64,000 bases of DNA, taken from NCBI GenBank assembly GCA_002633005.1, contig NMRA01000011.1, forward strand, positions 629,370 through 693,369, in the 5' to 3' direction. This DNA is from Phoronis australis (Eukaryota > Phoronida > Phoronidae). Under the pieces are notes generated by a model. It was not told where the DNA came from. It made no database searches and saw nothing but the letters and a program-made list of their open reading frames with translations. Made by a program: the position numbers and the translations under genes. The number at the start of each line of letters is the position of its first letter. Within the stretch, counting starts at the first letter, position 1. Positions 53,208-63,218 of this stretch are shown piece after piece.

Positions 53208-53313
53208 TCACCTCCTTTTGTCTTTAAGTAATGCCAACTGGCCAAAGTTGGGCACCGTGATTTCAGGAAACAGTTCTTCTACCATCAAGTCCAGTAAACA
53301 GAAGATCAGGTGT
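53208..53313 (-). CDS. SNX19: SNX19 terminal exon with stop codon
   Basis: Acceptor GTGTTTTTCAG (AG at 53314-53315) opens 106 nt ending in TGA at 53208-53210. The peptide (R)HLIFCLLDLMVEELFPE then IT...DKRR forms the last Nexin_C helix followed by a short basic tail. The phase (first base completes Arg) fits the preceding exon exactly. The 3' UTR must lie to the left; about 130 bases on it meets a hAT-like MITE (52908-53076). I did not find a clear AATAAA within it. Confidence 0.85.
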
Positions 53314-56300
53314 CTGAAAAACACAGCAAGCATTGACTTCGTACCAACATAAGTACGGGAAAATATCACCAATTTCAGAAAAAAATAATTGTCCATTATT
53401 TCATTTTCCAGGGCTTTTAACATTTATTTGTATATGTACACAAATGTTGGGGTATGCTTGGGACAAAAATTGAATGTGAAAAATCATCAATAAGATGTAA
53501 CATATATTTCATAGATAAGAGCAAAGCAAAGCATTGAAATGCGCCCACGACTGCACTGCAAACGGGATGCTTTTTAGAGCTTTCATTGGTACTATAAAAA
53601 CAACCACTAGAGTGCCACAGCAGTCGCACCGGTCCTAAAAACAACATCAGTTGTGCTGCTGTCAGTGGGAAATGTCTACAATTTTCTTAATAATCGCTTG
53701 GCAGATAGTGAAGCTGACAATCAAAAACAGACTTGTAACTAATAAAAATGTCAGCTAGGTGGCACAAAATACATCAAATCTGCTCGAAAATAGAAAGGTG
53801 TTGCCAACTCTAAATAGAAGCCCATTTGCCACTACGGGGCGCCACAGTAGTCAGACCCATCCGAAAGTCAATGCCTCAAAAGGAACACATCTGCCAATTT
53901 CTGTTTAATGATCCTTGGACAATAGAGAAGTGGATGCCAAAAAACAGATTCATAATGAAAATGGTCACAAGGTGGCACAGATATGAAGAATCCATCCAAA
54001 GACGGGAATATATAGACATTTCCTTATTAGATACCAATTTGTGTATTTTCATGAAAATCTGTCCAGAGTCTCTAAGATACAGGTGCAAATACAAAAAAAT
54101 TAAATTGCCACTAGGGGGTACAACAGTAGTTGGATCCAGCTGAAATTCATCAAAATTTGTAGTCACATCCATTTCAAAAGATCCTGCAAAGGATCAGGGA
54201 GATACAGATACAAGTACAAGAAAACAAAATTGCCACTAGAGGGCGTCACAGCAGTCACGATCCCCAAAAAACAAACGTCAGCCGTGGCATTTGCAGCAGG
54301 AGCACGTCTGCTACTTTTCATAATTATTGCTCAAGCAGTTTGGCAGCTAGCTGATTGGCACTGTGTTGTTTTTGGTGGGTTTAAGTGTCTTCAAAACATT
54401 TCGGGAAATTTTTGCAAACGCATTCCAGTGGTATATGGGTAAAATTGATTTGACATAAGTTACATGGAAGGTATTGCCTTTCATGAAAAAAACAGACAAA
54501 ATTCTGTGTAGAATTTTCACATTTTTAAACTATATTGTCTGTACAAAAATTAAAATCATGTGGAGTACTGGAAACTAAGGTAAAATGTACCTGTTCAAGA
54601 GAGGAGACTCTAAAGAGTTCATCAACTGTTTGACAGCATTGTCAAAGTCACCTTCCAGAAGAATGGGTAAAATATCTGAAAATCAAAGCATGTTATCAAT
54701 TATAAATACTATCTGATACTTAAGAATATAATAACTACCCATGTATCTTATAAACATTAGTTTTTAAACTGAAAATAAAATCAGAGTTTTCCTTCAATAA
54801 CATTCCCTGGTATGTAGTCGTGTAGCACAACACCATTCAAAGGTAAACACATAACACATCAATACCAATCATCACATGTGACAAGTTCATACTTAGTCGC
54901 TCATAAGCTCAAACCTTAATTACATAAGAGATTACTAGAGACGACCTGCATTTTAATAATGTATATCGCCAGTTGGCATACATGATTTGCCACGGAGCTT
55001 GGCCATATATAATTTACAGAAATTCTTCACTTATTTCAATAAAAAATCAATCAAGATCATTAAAATAAACTTAAAGGTTCCCCAGATGTTTTTTTAATTA
55101 TACCAAAGGAAGGATCAGTATGATTAATATATTTACAATCGGCAAGGCTTCAAATAGTAACACGTTAACAAAGTTTATAGGTGGTTAGTCTGAGTCCTTC
55201 CACTTCTTATATTTCATGGAATCAGAAATTTCACCAAGTATAGTGCTGACTTTCTTAAGATTAATATTGATAATCACTTTTGGAAAGATTTTTTGAAAGC
55301 GTAATCTCCTTCAGAGCTCAGTAAAAATTTGAGAATCAAATTCATATTGATTTTCTTTACCAAACATAATGAATGAGCAGTGACCTGGAGGCCAAGGGAA
55401 ACTGCAGTTTTTACAGGAACTGGTTTCACGAAGGCATATTATTTATTAAGGACCTGTTTTCTCCAGAGGGCAATATTTTGAGTTACTGATTTACCAGAGA
55501 TGTGTTTTAGGTATCAAAACTAACTTCATGGAATATAATAGTCTTGTTTCAGTAGTTGTTAAGCACAAACATAAATGAGGTATTGATGAGAATTTTGACT
55601 TCTTTTCTTGACTAAAACTAATTCAAGTTATAAACAATGACTCTTGCTCCTCTTGTGGACAGTCTGAACACTTTGAAGCACTTGTTTGGGACTGTGAAAC
55701 AATGAACTTATTTTTTGGACAAGTGTTAACAATGAAATTTGTATTCTTCATGTGTAGCCACTCCCCTGCAATAATGTTATCTTGTTTTTGATGAACAAGG
55801 AACTCTTAAAAACAACATTTTACTATTGGGTAAACAGTTTATTTATTGTAAGAAGTTTGTATGGAAAAGATTATTGCCCTTCAGTGCTTTTATAAAGTCC
55901 AACAAACAATACTATTTGAGTGAAAAGTATAGTGCTTACAAAACTTAGAAATTTTAGTAGCGATGGTGTAACTTTGAAACTATTTTTTAAGTAGCCTGCA
56001 GAATTAAATGTGCATGTGTGTACCATACGTGTGCGTTTGCGCGACTGTGTCTTTTTGTATATGTGGCTTTTTTCAATAAAGGTGCAAAGGAAAAAATTCT
56101 TTTATTTCCAACAAAAGTAGTTGAAAAAATTGCAGTTTTTGTATTCTTCAAAGGACAATAGTTTAACAGAAAATAATGGAAACTGCGCCAAATATTGATT
56201 TATGACATCTGTACATAATAAACTAATAATGGACTAAAATTTTGTAAATGTTTATTTTTTGAAAAAAAAAGAATTGCCACACTTTTGAAGCGCGAGTCGT

Positions 56301-59300
56301 AAAACAACTGGCATAGGGACATATTTTGCAAGAACACAGTATAGTTACTTTTTTAACTGTCTTACCAGGGAAGAAGTTCTTCAGACAACTGAGTGCCTGC
56401 TGCTTAGTCATCTCCAACTGTTCTGTACTCTTGACTGTGTCATCACTAGTCATGAGGACACCTTTTGGCCAGATAACTAACCACAACTGAGACAAGTAGT
56501 AGGAGAATCGGTCACGACTTGTCAGCTCATCAATTTCTTTATGAAGCCAGCTGGAAAAGGGATAAGACCAGTTGGACTAGCAAAATGGCCATACCTTATA
56601 AAGCAGAGATCAGCCATGTTCTTGGTTATCAGAGCCTTTTTTTTCTGGCAGGTTTGAAGATGATAATTCGAAATGAAGTAATAGATATAGATATTCTTTC
56701 CATGGTATTTCTTCATACAATGATTCACGTCAAAAGACATCGTTAAAATAGAAACAACAACGACACGGTTTTTTACATTTATAACTAAATAGTACATGAA
56801 TAGTACAGATTGTGATTCACAAGGTATAAACTCATATTTCAGAGTCAATAATTCTCCATTTTGACAGCTCACATCTTCACATTGACCGCTGCTACAGTAA
56901 CATGATTTTAATTCTTTTTAAAAACTGTGAAGTGATGGAAAATAATCTCATTGTGATTTGATCTCGGGATCATCTTGTTCATTAACCACTCATTACCAAT
57001 GAGCCACCAACACGTAATCAAATATTTTAAGCCTTTTTTACGTCATCCATATTCTGACGTCACTTTTGATTTTACATGACCGAAAAATGTAAACCAACAA
57101 GTGAATGCAATCCTGCCTCAAGGCATCATAGTTCCTTTCATCACACTATTACACAAAGTCAAAAATGTTCAGAAATTCAATACAGGTCACTTGCGCGGAC
57201 TTTAGCCCATGCACGCAGAGTGTGATGACACACATTTTGTGATTGTACTGATATAACGATGTGACGTTTATTGGTTGTTTTGCAATAAAACCATCATTGT
57301 ATGACCACAAAACATATCCTTCCCAAAATATAATTGATTGTTTCTTTGTCCTTTCCAAGCATCAGATGAAATCTTTCCACATTTTCAGTATAAAACTGGT
57401 AGCTGTCTTACCAGCCATGTAATTGACATATGATCAAGAGCTTAAACATGGCCTCCCTTCATGAATTACTTGACACATGTAATCAGATAATAAAAATTAT
57501 TGCCTTTCACCGGGGTCAATATGTAGGTTTTCATACCCCAAAAATGTGATAATGACTAAAGCAGAGCCAAGCTCACTATCACATTTTTAGTGTATGAAAA
57601 CTAATATACTGTCCTCAGTGAAAGTCAAGAATTGCAATGCTACTGATTTTTCTTACAAAAAGTGAAGTTCAGTGTTATTCAACTAAGATGGCCATCTTCT
57701 TGGTGAACCATCAGAAACATAAAAAATTCAATATCAAATATTGGAGAGTGTAAAAAACAATTACATCATTATGTACTATATTTTACTCAGCATCTACAAA
57801 ATCATGAAACATTTGTTTCCTAAAGTATTGAATTTTTTGAAGCCAAAAATGCGTAGTTGTTTCTGGTCTGTCCCCAACTCATTTTTATACCTAATGAATG
57901 AATTTCAGCAAGGGTCAGCTATTCAGCAAATGTTCAAAGAAATGACATTACAATAATAACAACATTAATAATTATCAATAACTCAAGGTAACCTCAGTAT
58001 TACAAATGAACCATCCATGTGGACCTACCATTCTAAAGCTTTACCACCAGCGATTTGAAAAACTTTCAAGATCTGATCCGTAATTAGGGGACTGGAGCCA
58101 TTGGCTGCTTGAGCTGCTAATTCCAATATGGCCGACGTCAAGGGAATATCATTATCAGGACAGAAGCGTGCACGACAATCTGCAACACAAAGTGGTATAC
58201 ATACAAAATTAACAAGGGCAATGTGGAGAATTGAAATATGCCCACGACTGCTCCGCAAACAATAAGTTTCAAGGGCTGTATGTATCACAAAAATGGTCAT
58301 TAGATAGCACAGAATATGCCAAACACATCCGAAAACAGTAAGGTGTCGTTGTCTTCCAGCTAGATTTCATAACAAGCGCAACACGGAGCGTTCACATGCA
58401 CCCACAGTATGCATCGCATATAGCGCAGATACAAGGAATAACTACTATTTTAAAGCATTCCTACTAAATGGAGCAATGCCCCTAGGGGGTATTAAAGGTA
58501 AAAAACTAAAACTGCAACTGCGAGCACATTAGTAATCGGATATGTCCGAAAATTCGCTCATGATGTCCCATCCATGAAAGAAACATATCTGCAAAACTCT
58601 CATGAAAATAAAACGAAGGGACTTGGAAATGTAGCAGTGGATGCCCCATGCCAGATGGACGGACAGATGACGTACGGACGGACAGGGATGACTGGACATA
58701 ATATGCCTAAGTATAAATATTGTGAGCTAGCTCATTCAGCCATCTACCTTGTCTCACACAAGACCGCTGCTCATTGACTCAATATTTTTCCAACTTTCTA
58801 TCCCGAGGGTTAGTGTATTTCCTTACTACACGCTTTCGTTAAGACCCTTCAGACACTTTCTTGTTACTTTTTTGTTGTTTCACCAATTACGATTGGCACT
58901 TCTATGTAAACACCTTAGGTGTTTTTTCATATGCTAATCTTGCACAGTCTTGTCTTCATTATTTTTTCTACATACATCAAAATAGATGACATTATTCAAC
59001 AGCCCTTATCTTGATTTACTCTGCAACATTGCTCGTTGCATACCCCAGGCAAAACAGATTACAATAAAAATAAATATTTGAGTGCATAAAAAGGCACAGA
59101 GATATTTACATCACTCTCAACATTTATTGAGCGTGTCTTTCAGCTAAACTGCCTTCCTCAGTGAGCTAATGTATATCTTATGGTCAGTGACCATTTTCAC
59201 TTAATTTTAACCACAAAATTCATTAACGAAAAGCCCATGATAAATAAATGCATTTAGTAAAATGCACAATATAATATACACAACATGAATTGTAATATTT

Positions 59301-62300
59301 CAAAGGCAGTCCTTCAGAAGTCACATAAAACTGTGCTCACTCATTGATTTTTTCAAGCTGTATCATTAAAGACTCACAGATAATAACTATTGTTTGTCCA
59401 CTATTTAACAGCAAAGACTAGATGATGTACAATGATAGCAAACCTGTACTTTTAGTAGAACGAGGTTCCAAAGTGTTCTCTGAAATGTTTAAGTTTGGAT
59501 TGTCACTTCCATCCGCCTCCTGTCGAAGTCCTATGTCATTACATTTCACAGATGTCCCTGAAGAGGGGGTTAATGACTGCTCTTCAGCCATGGAGGGCTG
59601 AAAGTGGGGACAATCAGATTAACAGAATTAACACCAGTTCTCAATGTAAGATCCCCCATCACCGCACATCCCTTGTTCCATAAAGAATGAATTCACTGCA
59701 CTTCTCAGCAAACGCCCTTTATTACAATGAATAACCTATTAACATAAACCAATACTGTACATATACCCCAAGACTTTGTGGGATAAAATCCCCATTGGGG
59801 CTAAAGACAGAATTATTGAGCTATTCCGACACCAGATGTCATGTATTACCACAACACATTTTATTATAAGTAGTTTTACAATTAGTACCACTATGGCTGT
59901 TACCATGAATGTGACAATAGTCCATAATGGTTTGTACTTTGTTCTGGTCCAGTTAATTGTTACCTGGGTGAGAAAGCTAAAGCGCATATTGAGAGCGTCC
60001 TTGTCGTCAGTTTCCTCACGGGCATGTACTGCTTCTTGTTGTTGCTTCCTCTTGGTCCCTTGCGCATCATCCACGGCAGGAATTGTGGGTAACGCCGTCA
60101 CCAGTCGGTCTTTGACAACAGACATCTTCCTGGCAACAAACTGAAAGACAAGTTTCTCGTTAGATTTCATTAAACGATCAATTGTGTTCATGCTGTTTTA
60201 ATTCAACAGAGTAATGAAATGGTTTCACACCATGATGATGAGCAAGTGGACTTATTTCTAACACAAAACCAACAACTACATTCAAAATAATAATAATAAT
60301 AATAATAATAATGATGATGATGATGATGATAACAATAATAATAATAATGATAATAATAATAATAATAACAACAGCCTCAGTATAACCATATTAATTCAGG
60401 TAAACACCCACATGTTCGTCATACTGCCCACCTCCGAAATTTCGAAATTCCACTTTTGAACACCCATGCTCAGCTAACCTTTTGCCCCAATTTATGTAAT
60501 TTAGACTTCCTTGAAAGTGGCCGAGTCTCTGTGAAAACTTGTCTCAATCAGAATTTAGCACCCATAAAACACACAATTCACATTCCTTGGAGTAACAATT
60601 AGTCAGTTTTTGTGGAGTCTTCCCTTATTTGGCTGGTAAAATACCCATAACCCTCATGCTCTTTACTGAAGCAGACATGAAATAGTTCTTTCAGCTCATG
60701 CACCTTCCAATATTACCATACTCGTACGTGGAGGAAACAGCGCGTGACCACTAAGTTCATTAGGGCAGTAATAGTTGTATCAAAAAAATTTAAAGACATG
60801 CTACGATCACTTCATTCTAGACCGTAAGCCCCTAACTACATTGTCCACAATCTGCTGCTTTATTTTACTCTTGAAGTCCAAAGTCAGTGCAGCTCCCTAG
60901 GCATTAACTCAATCGTTTGTTCGGGTGATGGTGGTGGTGGGGGATGATGGGGGTGCNGGGTGATGGGGGTGGGAGCTGGGCGGGGTGGTTGTAATAAAAA
61001 TAATAATGGTAATAATAATAGTAATACCGACGATATTGTGATGAATATTCATACTGCAAACAATACAGGGTGCCACTTCAACATAAACCTTGGCTGCGGA
61101 CCTGTTCGTCCCTTATCCATCACATGACATAGCCTACTACCCACATAACATACACCACCAGCCATCTGACATACACAATCACTCACATGACATTCACTAT
61201 CAATCACATGACATTCACTGCACAGCCTGCTGGGCATGAGGGTGCAAGTCTCCCCTGACTCTAAGTCAGGGGAGACTTGCACCCTCATGCCCAGATGTCT
61301 CACATGAGTACTCTCGGTATAATACATACTGCACCACCATCATCATCAATGTACCAACACTTGCGCTGTAATTAATGAGAGTTCGTCCATACTACACGGG
61401 TAGATTGTGTGTAGATGTATTAAACATCGCTAGTTTACGAGGGGAGCGGATAAACGTGATTACAGTACAGTTCCATGACAGTGAATGTATCACCTACACG
61501 GTCTCATTTGAAAACTAAAACAAGACACATGAAATTTTGGCCACTACTGTGTCAAACTAATTACAGAAATTCTTCACTTATTTCGGGATTGCCAAAATTT
61601 TCAGTTTTCAAAGACTGATAACCTTACTTCAAATACTGGAAACTTCACCAAAAGTTGTTTTATAACATCTACACAGCACAAACCATGCTAGTAATAGACT
61701 AAAATTTTCTTGATCTTTATTTTTTGGAGATATTTGACAAAACAAAATTTCACTTGTCGGCCATATTGTGTGCTAAATAAGAGAAAAATTAGATGTAAGA
61801 ACATTCGTATTTCAATACTCAAGCTAGTCATCTCATTCTTATTGACAGTTTGACCAAGAGACATACTAGTCTAGCCAGATCAAATGACAGGGTTTTCCTA
61901 CATTGGGAACATTTCTGATTAAAGAGAGAAAGGGGCTGATACTTAACGAAAGCTCACGGGTTAATGCCATGGGTGCTTAAATTGGGGAAACCTTGGGCAG
62001 GAGAGTGGGCGATTACTCAAGAAGTGGGTGCTTAAAACCGAAAATTGACCAAAAGTCCGGATGGGCGATTACACGGGCATGGGCGTTGACCCGCGAGTTT
62101 ACAGTATAACACTAAACCTTAATTTGTTGATTTCCTCTGACACTGCTTGATTACTAACTGCACATGAAAGATGAAAGCATTATTCAGTTAACACATTCTT
62201 TCATAGTGTGTCAAAAGTGCAAGAAGTTGTGTCTCCCAATAGGTGGTATTTCCCTAAAACAGTCAGTTGTCTTATCTAAAGTGCAAGAAGCTGTGTCTCC

Positions 62301-63218
62301 CAATAGGTGGTATTTCCCTAAAGCAGTCAGTTGTCTTATCTAAAGTGCAAGAAGCTGTGTTTCCCAATAGGTGGTATTTCCCTAAAGCAGTCAGTTGTCT
62401 CATCCAAAGTGTGAGGCCACACTTGCCCATGTAGAATCTCTGAGGAGTTTTCAAACCCACTCAGAACTTAAACATTGAAAACGTTAACACAGCATTATTT
62501 TGTTTCATAGATGTTAGTGGTCCATTCCAAGTTAATATCTGTATTATACTAAAACATGGCTAGAGTCAAAACATTGTACCAAAAAGGAACAAAGTTGACA
62601 GCCTGAGAAAGATCAGAGATTAAAGCATGAAGCTAATTAAAATGAGTGATAGATGTCAACCCTTTTTCCATTGTTAACACACTTATGAAGTTTCCTGAAA
62701 AAATTGTCATTGTTATCATTTTACAAATGCTCACTGTATTGCCAAAATGTACATGATTTCATCGTTTGTTGAGGACAACTGTACTGTATAAAATTTTCAA
62801 ATAATTAAGTAAAATCTGTCTTCTTGTAGAAAACATTGATCAAATAAAATTTTACTGTTCCGCCTACCACAATGCGATTATTATTTGGATGCTAAGAACA
62901 AGGAATCGTGCATAGTTTGGCTGTAGAATTATTTCTAATAAAGCTAACTTTTGCAAATCGTAACGACACTCATTCCTATTGGTCATAAAGCATTACATAC
63001 CTTATCAATCCTGGGTACATTTAATTCAGGAGCTTTTTTGACAAATGCGATGCGTGAGTCTCCTCCGTAGGCCAGGAACTCACGGAGATCATAGCTGCAG
63101 TTAATATCTTCATGCTCAATTAACTTTTCTAGGTAGTGTTGGAGGTCATGACGTCTCTTCTCCACATGAGCCGAGTCCAGTAGAGGTAAGGTGAACCACT
63201 TTGTGGGCCCTTTGACAC
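53208..63218 (-). CDS. SNX19: Sorting nexin 19 (SNX19), 3' half, seven exons
   Basis: Sorting nexin of the SNX13/14/19/25 type, a membrane-anchored protein that binds phosphoinositides through its PX domain and acts on endosome and ER-contact membranes (family knowledge). Exons in transcript order: 63218-63001, 60140-59964, 59597-59444, 58179-58029, 56550-56366, 54675-54591 and 53313-53208. Every junction has AG acceptor and GT donor, and phases (1/0, 0/0, 0/1, 1/2, 2/1, 1/2, 2/stop) join into 1,076 nt with no stop until TGA at 53208-53210. The product is 357 complete residues: the C-terminal PX half (GVKGPTKWF, then SRIAFVKK and RIDK), a variable acidic/polar linker (about 110 residues), then Nexin_C. 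SNX19-like marks are GVKGP before the last PX helices, RIAFVKK...RIDK, GKALE-C-W, VIWPKG, and a terminus with LLNRHLIFCLLD. The N-terminal exons are off the window to the right. SNX19 is preferred over SNX13/14/25 because no RGS domain follows the visible order and the RIAFVKK/RIDK and NRHLI motifs fit my memory of SNX19; a search would settle this. Confidence 0.88.
53500..54290. repeat. Repeat array with recurring GCCACTAGGGGGCGCCAC-type motif
   Basis: Four related segments carry a version of TTGCCACTAGGGGGCGCCAC and CAGTAGTC near 53608, 53824, 54105 and 54233, with linked words (AGATACAGGTGCAAATAC, GGTGGCACA, CATCCGAAA). Another set is at 58190-58690. It looks like nested or tandem copies of one retroposon family. 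The array lies in the last SNX19 intron, between exons 53208-53313 and 54591-54675. Confidence 0.6.
54591..54675 (-). CDS. SNX19: SNX19 exon: late Nexin_C helices
   Basis: Acceptor TGATTTTCAG (AG at 54676-54677) and donor GTACAT (54585-54590) bound 85 nt, phase 1 in and phase 2 out. It encodes ILPILLEGDFDNAVKQLMNS and LESPLLN, corresponding to the region where SNX proteins read ...LG...L..SLQ-P-LN-R-HL. The split Arg codon (AG|A) is completed by the final exon. Confidence 0.85.
55200..56085 (+). mobile_element. Decayed L1/Tx1-like LINE, ORF2 C-terminal end
   Basis: Conceptual translation in shifting plus-strand frames shows the tail of an L1-type ORF2. About 55415-55480 reads NWFHEGILFIKDLF...GNIL. 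About 55648-55700 reads a CSSCGQSEHFEALVWDC zinc-knuckle-like motif of the C-x2-C-H-C type. About 55813-55950 reads ILLLGKQFIYCKKFVWK, then KQYYLSEKYSAYK. Several stops and frame changes make it a fossil. A tail with AATAAA follows at about 56075. It sits antisense to SNX19 in the intron between the exons at 54591 and 56366. Confidence 0.65.
56150..56275 (+). repeat. Interspersed repeat pair 56.2/61.6 kb, copy 1
   Basis: GGACAATAG...GGAAACT...GACATCTGTACA...TAATGGACTAAAATTTTG and TTTATTTTTTG align with 61600-61730. Just downstream of the L1-like relic, so it may be part of that element's tail. Intronic in SNX19. Confidence 0.5.
56366..56550 (-). CDS. SNX19: SNX19 exon: core of Nexin_C domain
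   Basis: Acceptor CCTTTTCCAG (AG at 56551-56552) and donor GTAAGA (56360-56365) bound 185 nt, phase 2 in and phase 1 out. It encodes WLHKEIDELTSRDRFSYYL, then the family hallmark VIWPKG and a helix EQLEMTKQQALSCLKNFFP. The Trp-Pro-[KG]-G core with an upstream long helix is the most conserved part of Nexin_C and the best anchor for this gene. Confidence 0.9.
57503..57624. mobile_element. Long-TIR MITE in SNX19 intron
   Basis: 122 bases, nearly all inverted repeat. The left arm starts CTTTCACCGGGGTCAATAT and runs through GGTTTTCATACC to AAAAATGTGATAATG. The right arm is its reverse complement at roughly three-quarters identity (CACTATCACATTTTTAG...GAAAACTAATATACTG...CAGTGAAAG). The loop is about 15 bases. 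Non-coding. It lies between SNX19 exons 56366-56550 and 58029-58179. Confidence 0.65.
58029..58179 (-). CDS. SNX19: SNX19 exon: start of Nexin_C domain
   Basis: Acceptor TTGTGTTGCAG (AG at 58180-58181) and donor GTAGGT (58023-58028) bound 151 nt, phase 1 in and phase 2 out. The peptide (RARFCPDNDIPLTSAILEL, then DQILKVFQIAGGKALE) is an amphipathic helical pair. The GGKALE-x-W motif at its end completes across the next junction with TGC and TGG. This matches the ...GKALE-S-W region that opens the C-terminal nexin domain in SNX19. Confidence 0.87.
58190..58690. repeat. Second copy of the 53.5-54.3 kb repeat family
   Basis: Shares GAAATATGCCCACGACTGC, AGCACAGAATATGCCAAACA, CATCCGAAAA, AGATACAAG, CCCTAGGGGGTAT and AAAGAAACATATCTGC with 53500-54290. 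It ends in GGACGGACAG / CGTACGGACGGACAGGG, the kind of GGAC-repeat tail seen on many retroposons. Located in an SNX19 intron. Confidence 0.6.
59444..59597 (-). CDS. SNX19: SNX19 exon: polar linker
   Basis: Acceptor CACTTTCAG (AG at 59598-59599) and donor GTTTGC (59438-59443) bound 154 nt, phase 0 in and phase 1 out. It encodes a Ser/Thr/Asn-rich, probably disordered stretch (PSMAEEQSLTPSSG..., then SDNPNLNISENTLEPRS). There is no recognisable domain. Assignment rests on splice-site quality and on the frame joining both neighbours, since linker sequence is not conserved. Confidence 0.75.
59964..60140 (-). CDS. SNX19: SNX19 exon: linker after PX domain
   Basis: Acceptor TCTTTCAG (ends 60141) and donor GTAACA (59958-59963) bound exactly 59 codons, phase 0 at both ends, joining directly to RIDK of the preceding exon. 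It opens FVARKMSVVKDRLVTALP, matching the position where SNX19 has a short helix after RIDK, and continues into a Lys/Gln/Glu-rich low-complexity stretch (KRKQQQEAVHAREETDDKD). This is typical of the poorly conserved linker between the PX and Nexin_C domains. Confidence 0.85.
60286..60371. repeat. Compound (AAT)n/(GAT)n microsatellite
   Basis: ATA repeats, then about seven GAT units, then AAT units with interruptions. Located in an SNX19 intron just upstream, in transcript sense, of the exon at 59964-60140. Confidence 0.97.
60923..60985. repeat. G-rich low-complexity tract with single N
   Basis: Runs of GGTG, GATGGGGG and GGGTG with an N at 60957. It has several GGG runs on the plus strand, so it could form a G-quadruplex. 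It lies in an intron, on the non-template strand relative to plus and hence the template strand for SNX19. Confidence 0.8.
61230..61294. repeat. Perfect palindrome, 31-bp arms, 3-base loop
   Basis: Left arm 61230-61260 (CTGGGCATGAGGGTGCAAGT...) and right arm 61264-61294 are exact reverse complements around CTA. It is in an SNX19 intron. The left flank has short degenerate repeats of CACATGACATTCACT. No flanking direct repeat was found. Confidence 0.92.
61600..61735 (+). repeat. Interspersed repeat pair 56.2/61.6 kb, copy 2
   Basis: GGAAACTTCACC...AACATCTACACA...GTAATAGACTAAAATTTTC and TTTATTTTTTGG match the 56.2-kb copy. Upstream TTACAGAAATTCTTCACTTA is shared with 55017, suggesting both loci come from one larger element. 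Confidence 0.5.
62213..62412. repeat. 64-bp minisatellite, about three units
   Basis: Unit landmarks AAGTGCAAGAAG, TCCCAATAGGTGG, TATTTCCCTAAA, CAGTCAGTTGTCT recur at 62215, 62279 and 62343, with a degraded start of a fourth near 62406. It is in the largest SNX19 intron seen. An open frame across it is not coding, since 64 is not a multiple of three. Confidence 0.93.
63001..63218 (-). CDS. SNX19: SNX19 exon: C-terminal half of PX domain
   Basis: Acceptor ...ATTATTCAG at 63219-63220 and donor GTATGT at 62995-63000 bound 218 nt coding 72 full codons. The peptide runs from VKGPTKWFTLPLLDS through EKRRHDLQHYLEKL to SRIAFVKK and RIDK. This is the part of a PX domain holding the proline-rich loop's far side and the last two helices, where the long basic helix EKRRHDLQHYL is typical. 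The exon enters in phase 1 and leaves in phase 0. Its length is not a multiple of three, so including both this exon and the near-identical copy at 63812 would break the frame. Confidence 0.88.

Noticed and set aside
53059-53352. 97-residue plus-strand frame
   Set aside because: Antisense of the SNX19 terminal exon and MITE edge.
59739-60191. 150-residue minus-strand frame
   Set aside because: Only its middle (59964-60140) is coding, as an SNX19 exon with clear splice sites; the rest is read-through into introns.
62272-62460. Minus-strand frame with repeated peptide
   Set aside because: Falls in the 64-bp minisatellite; the period is not a multiple of three, so repeats shift frame.
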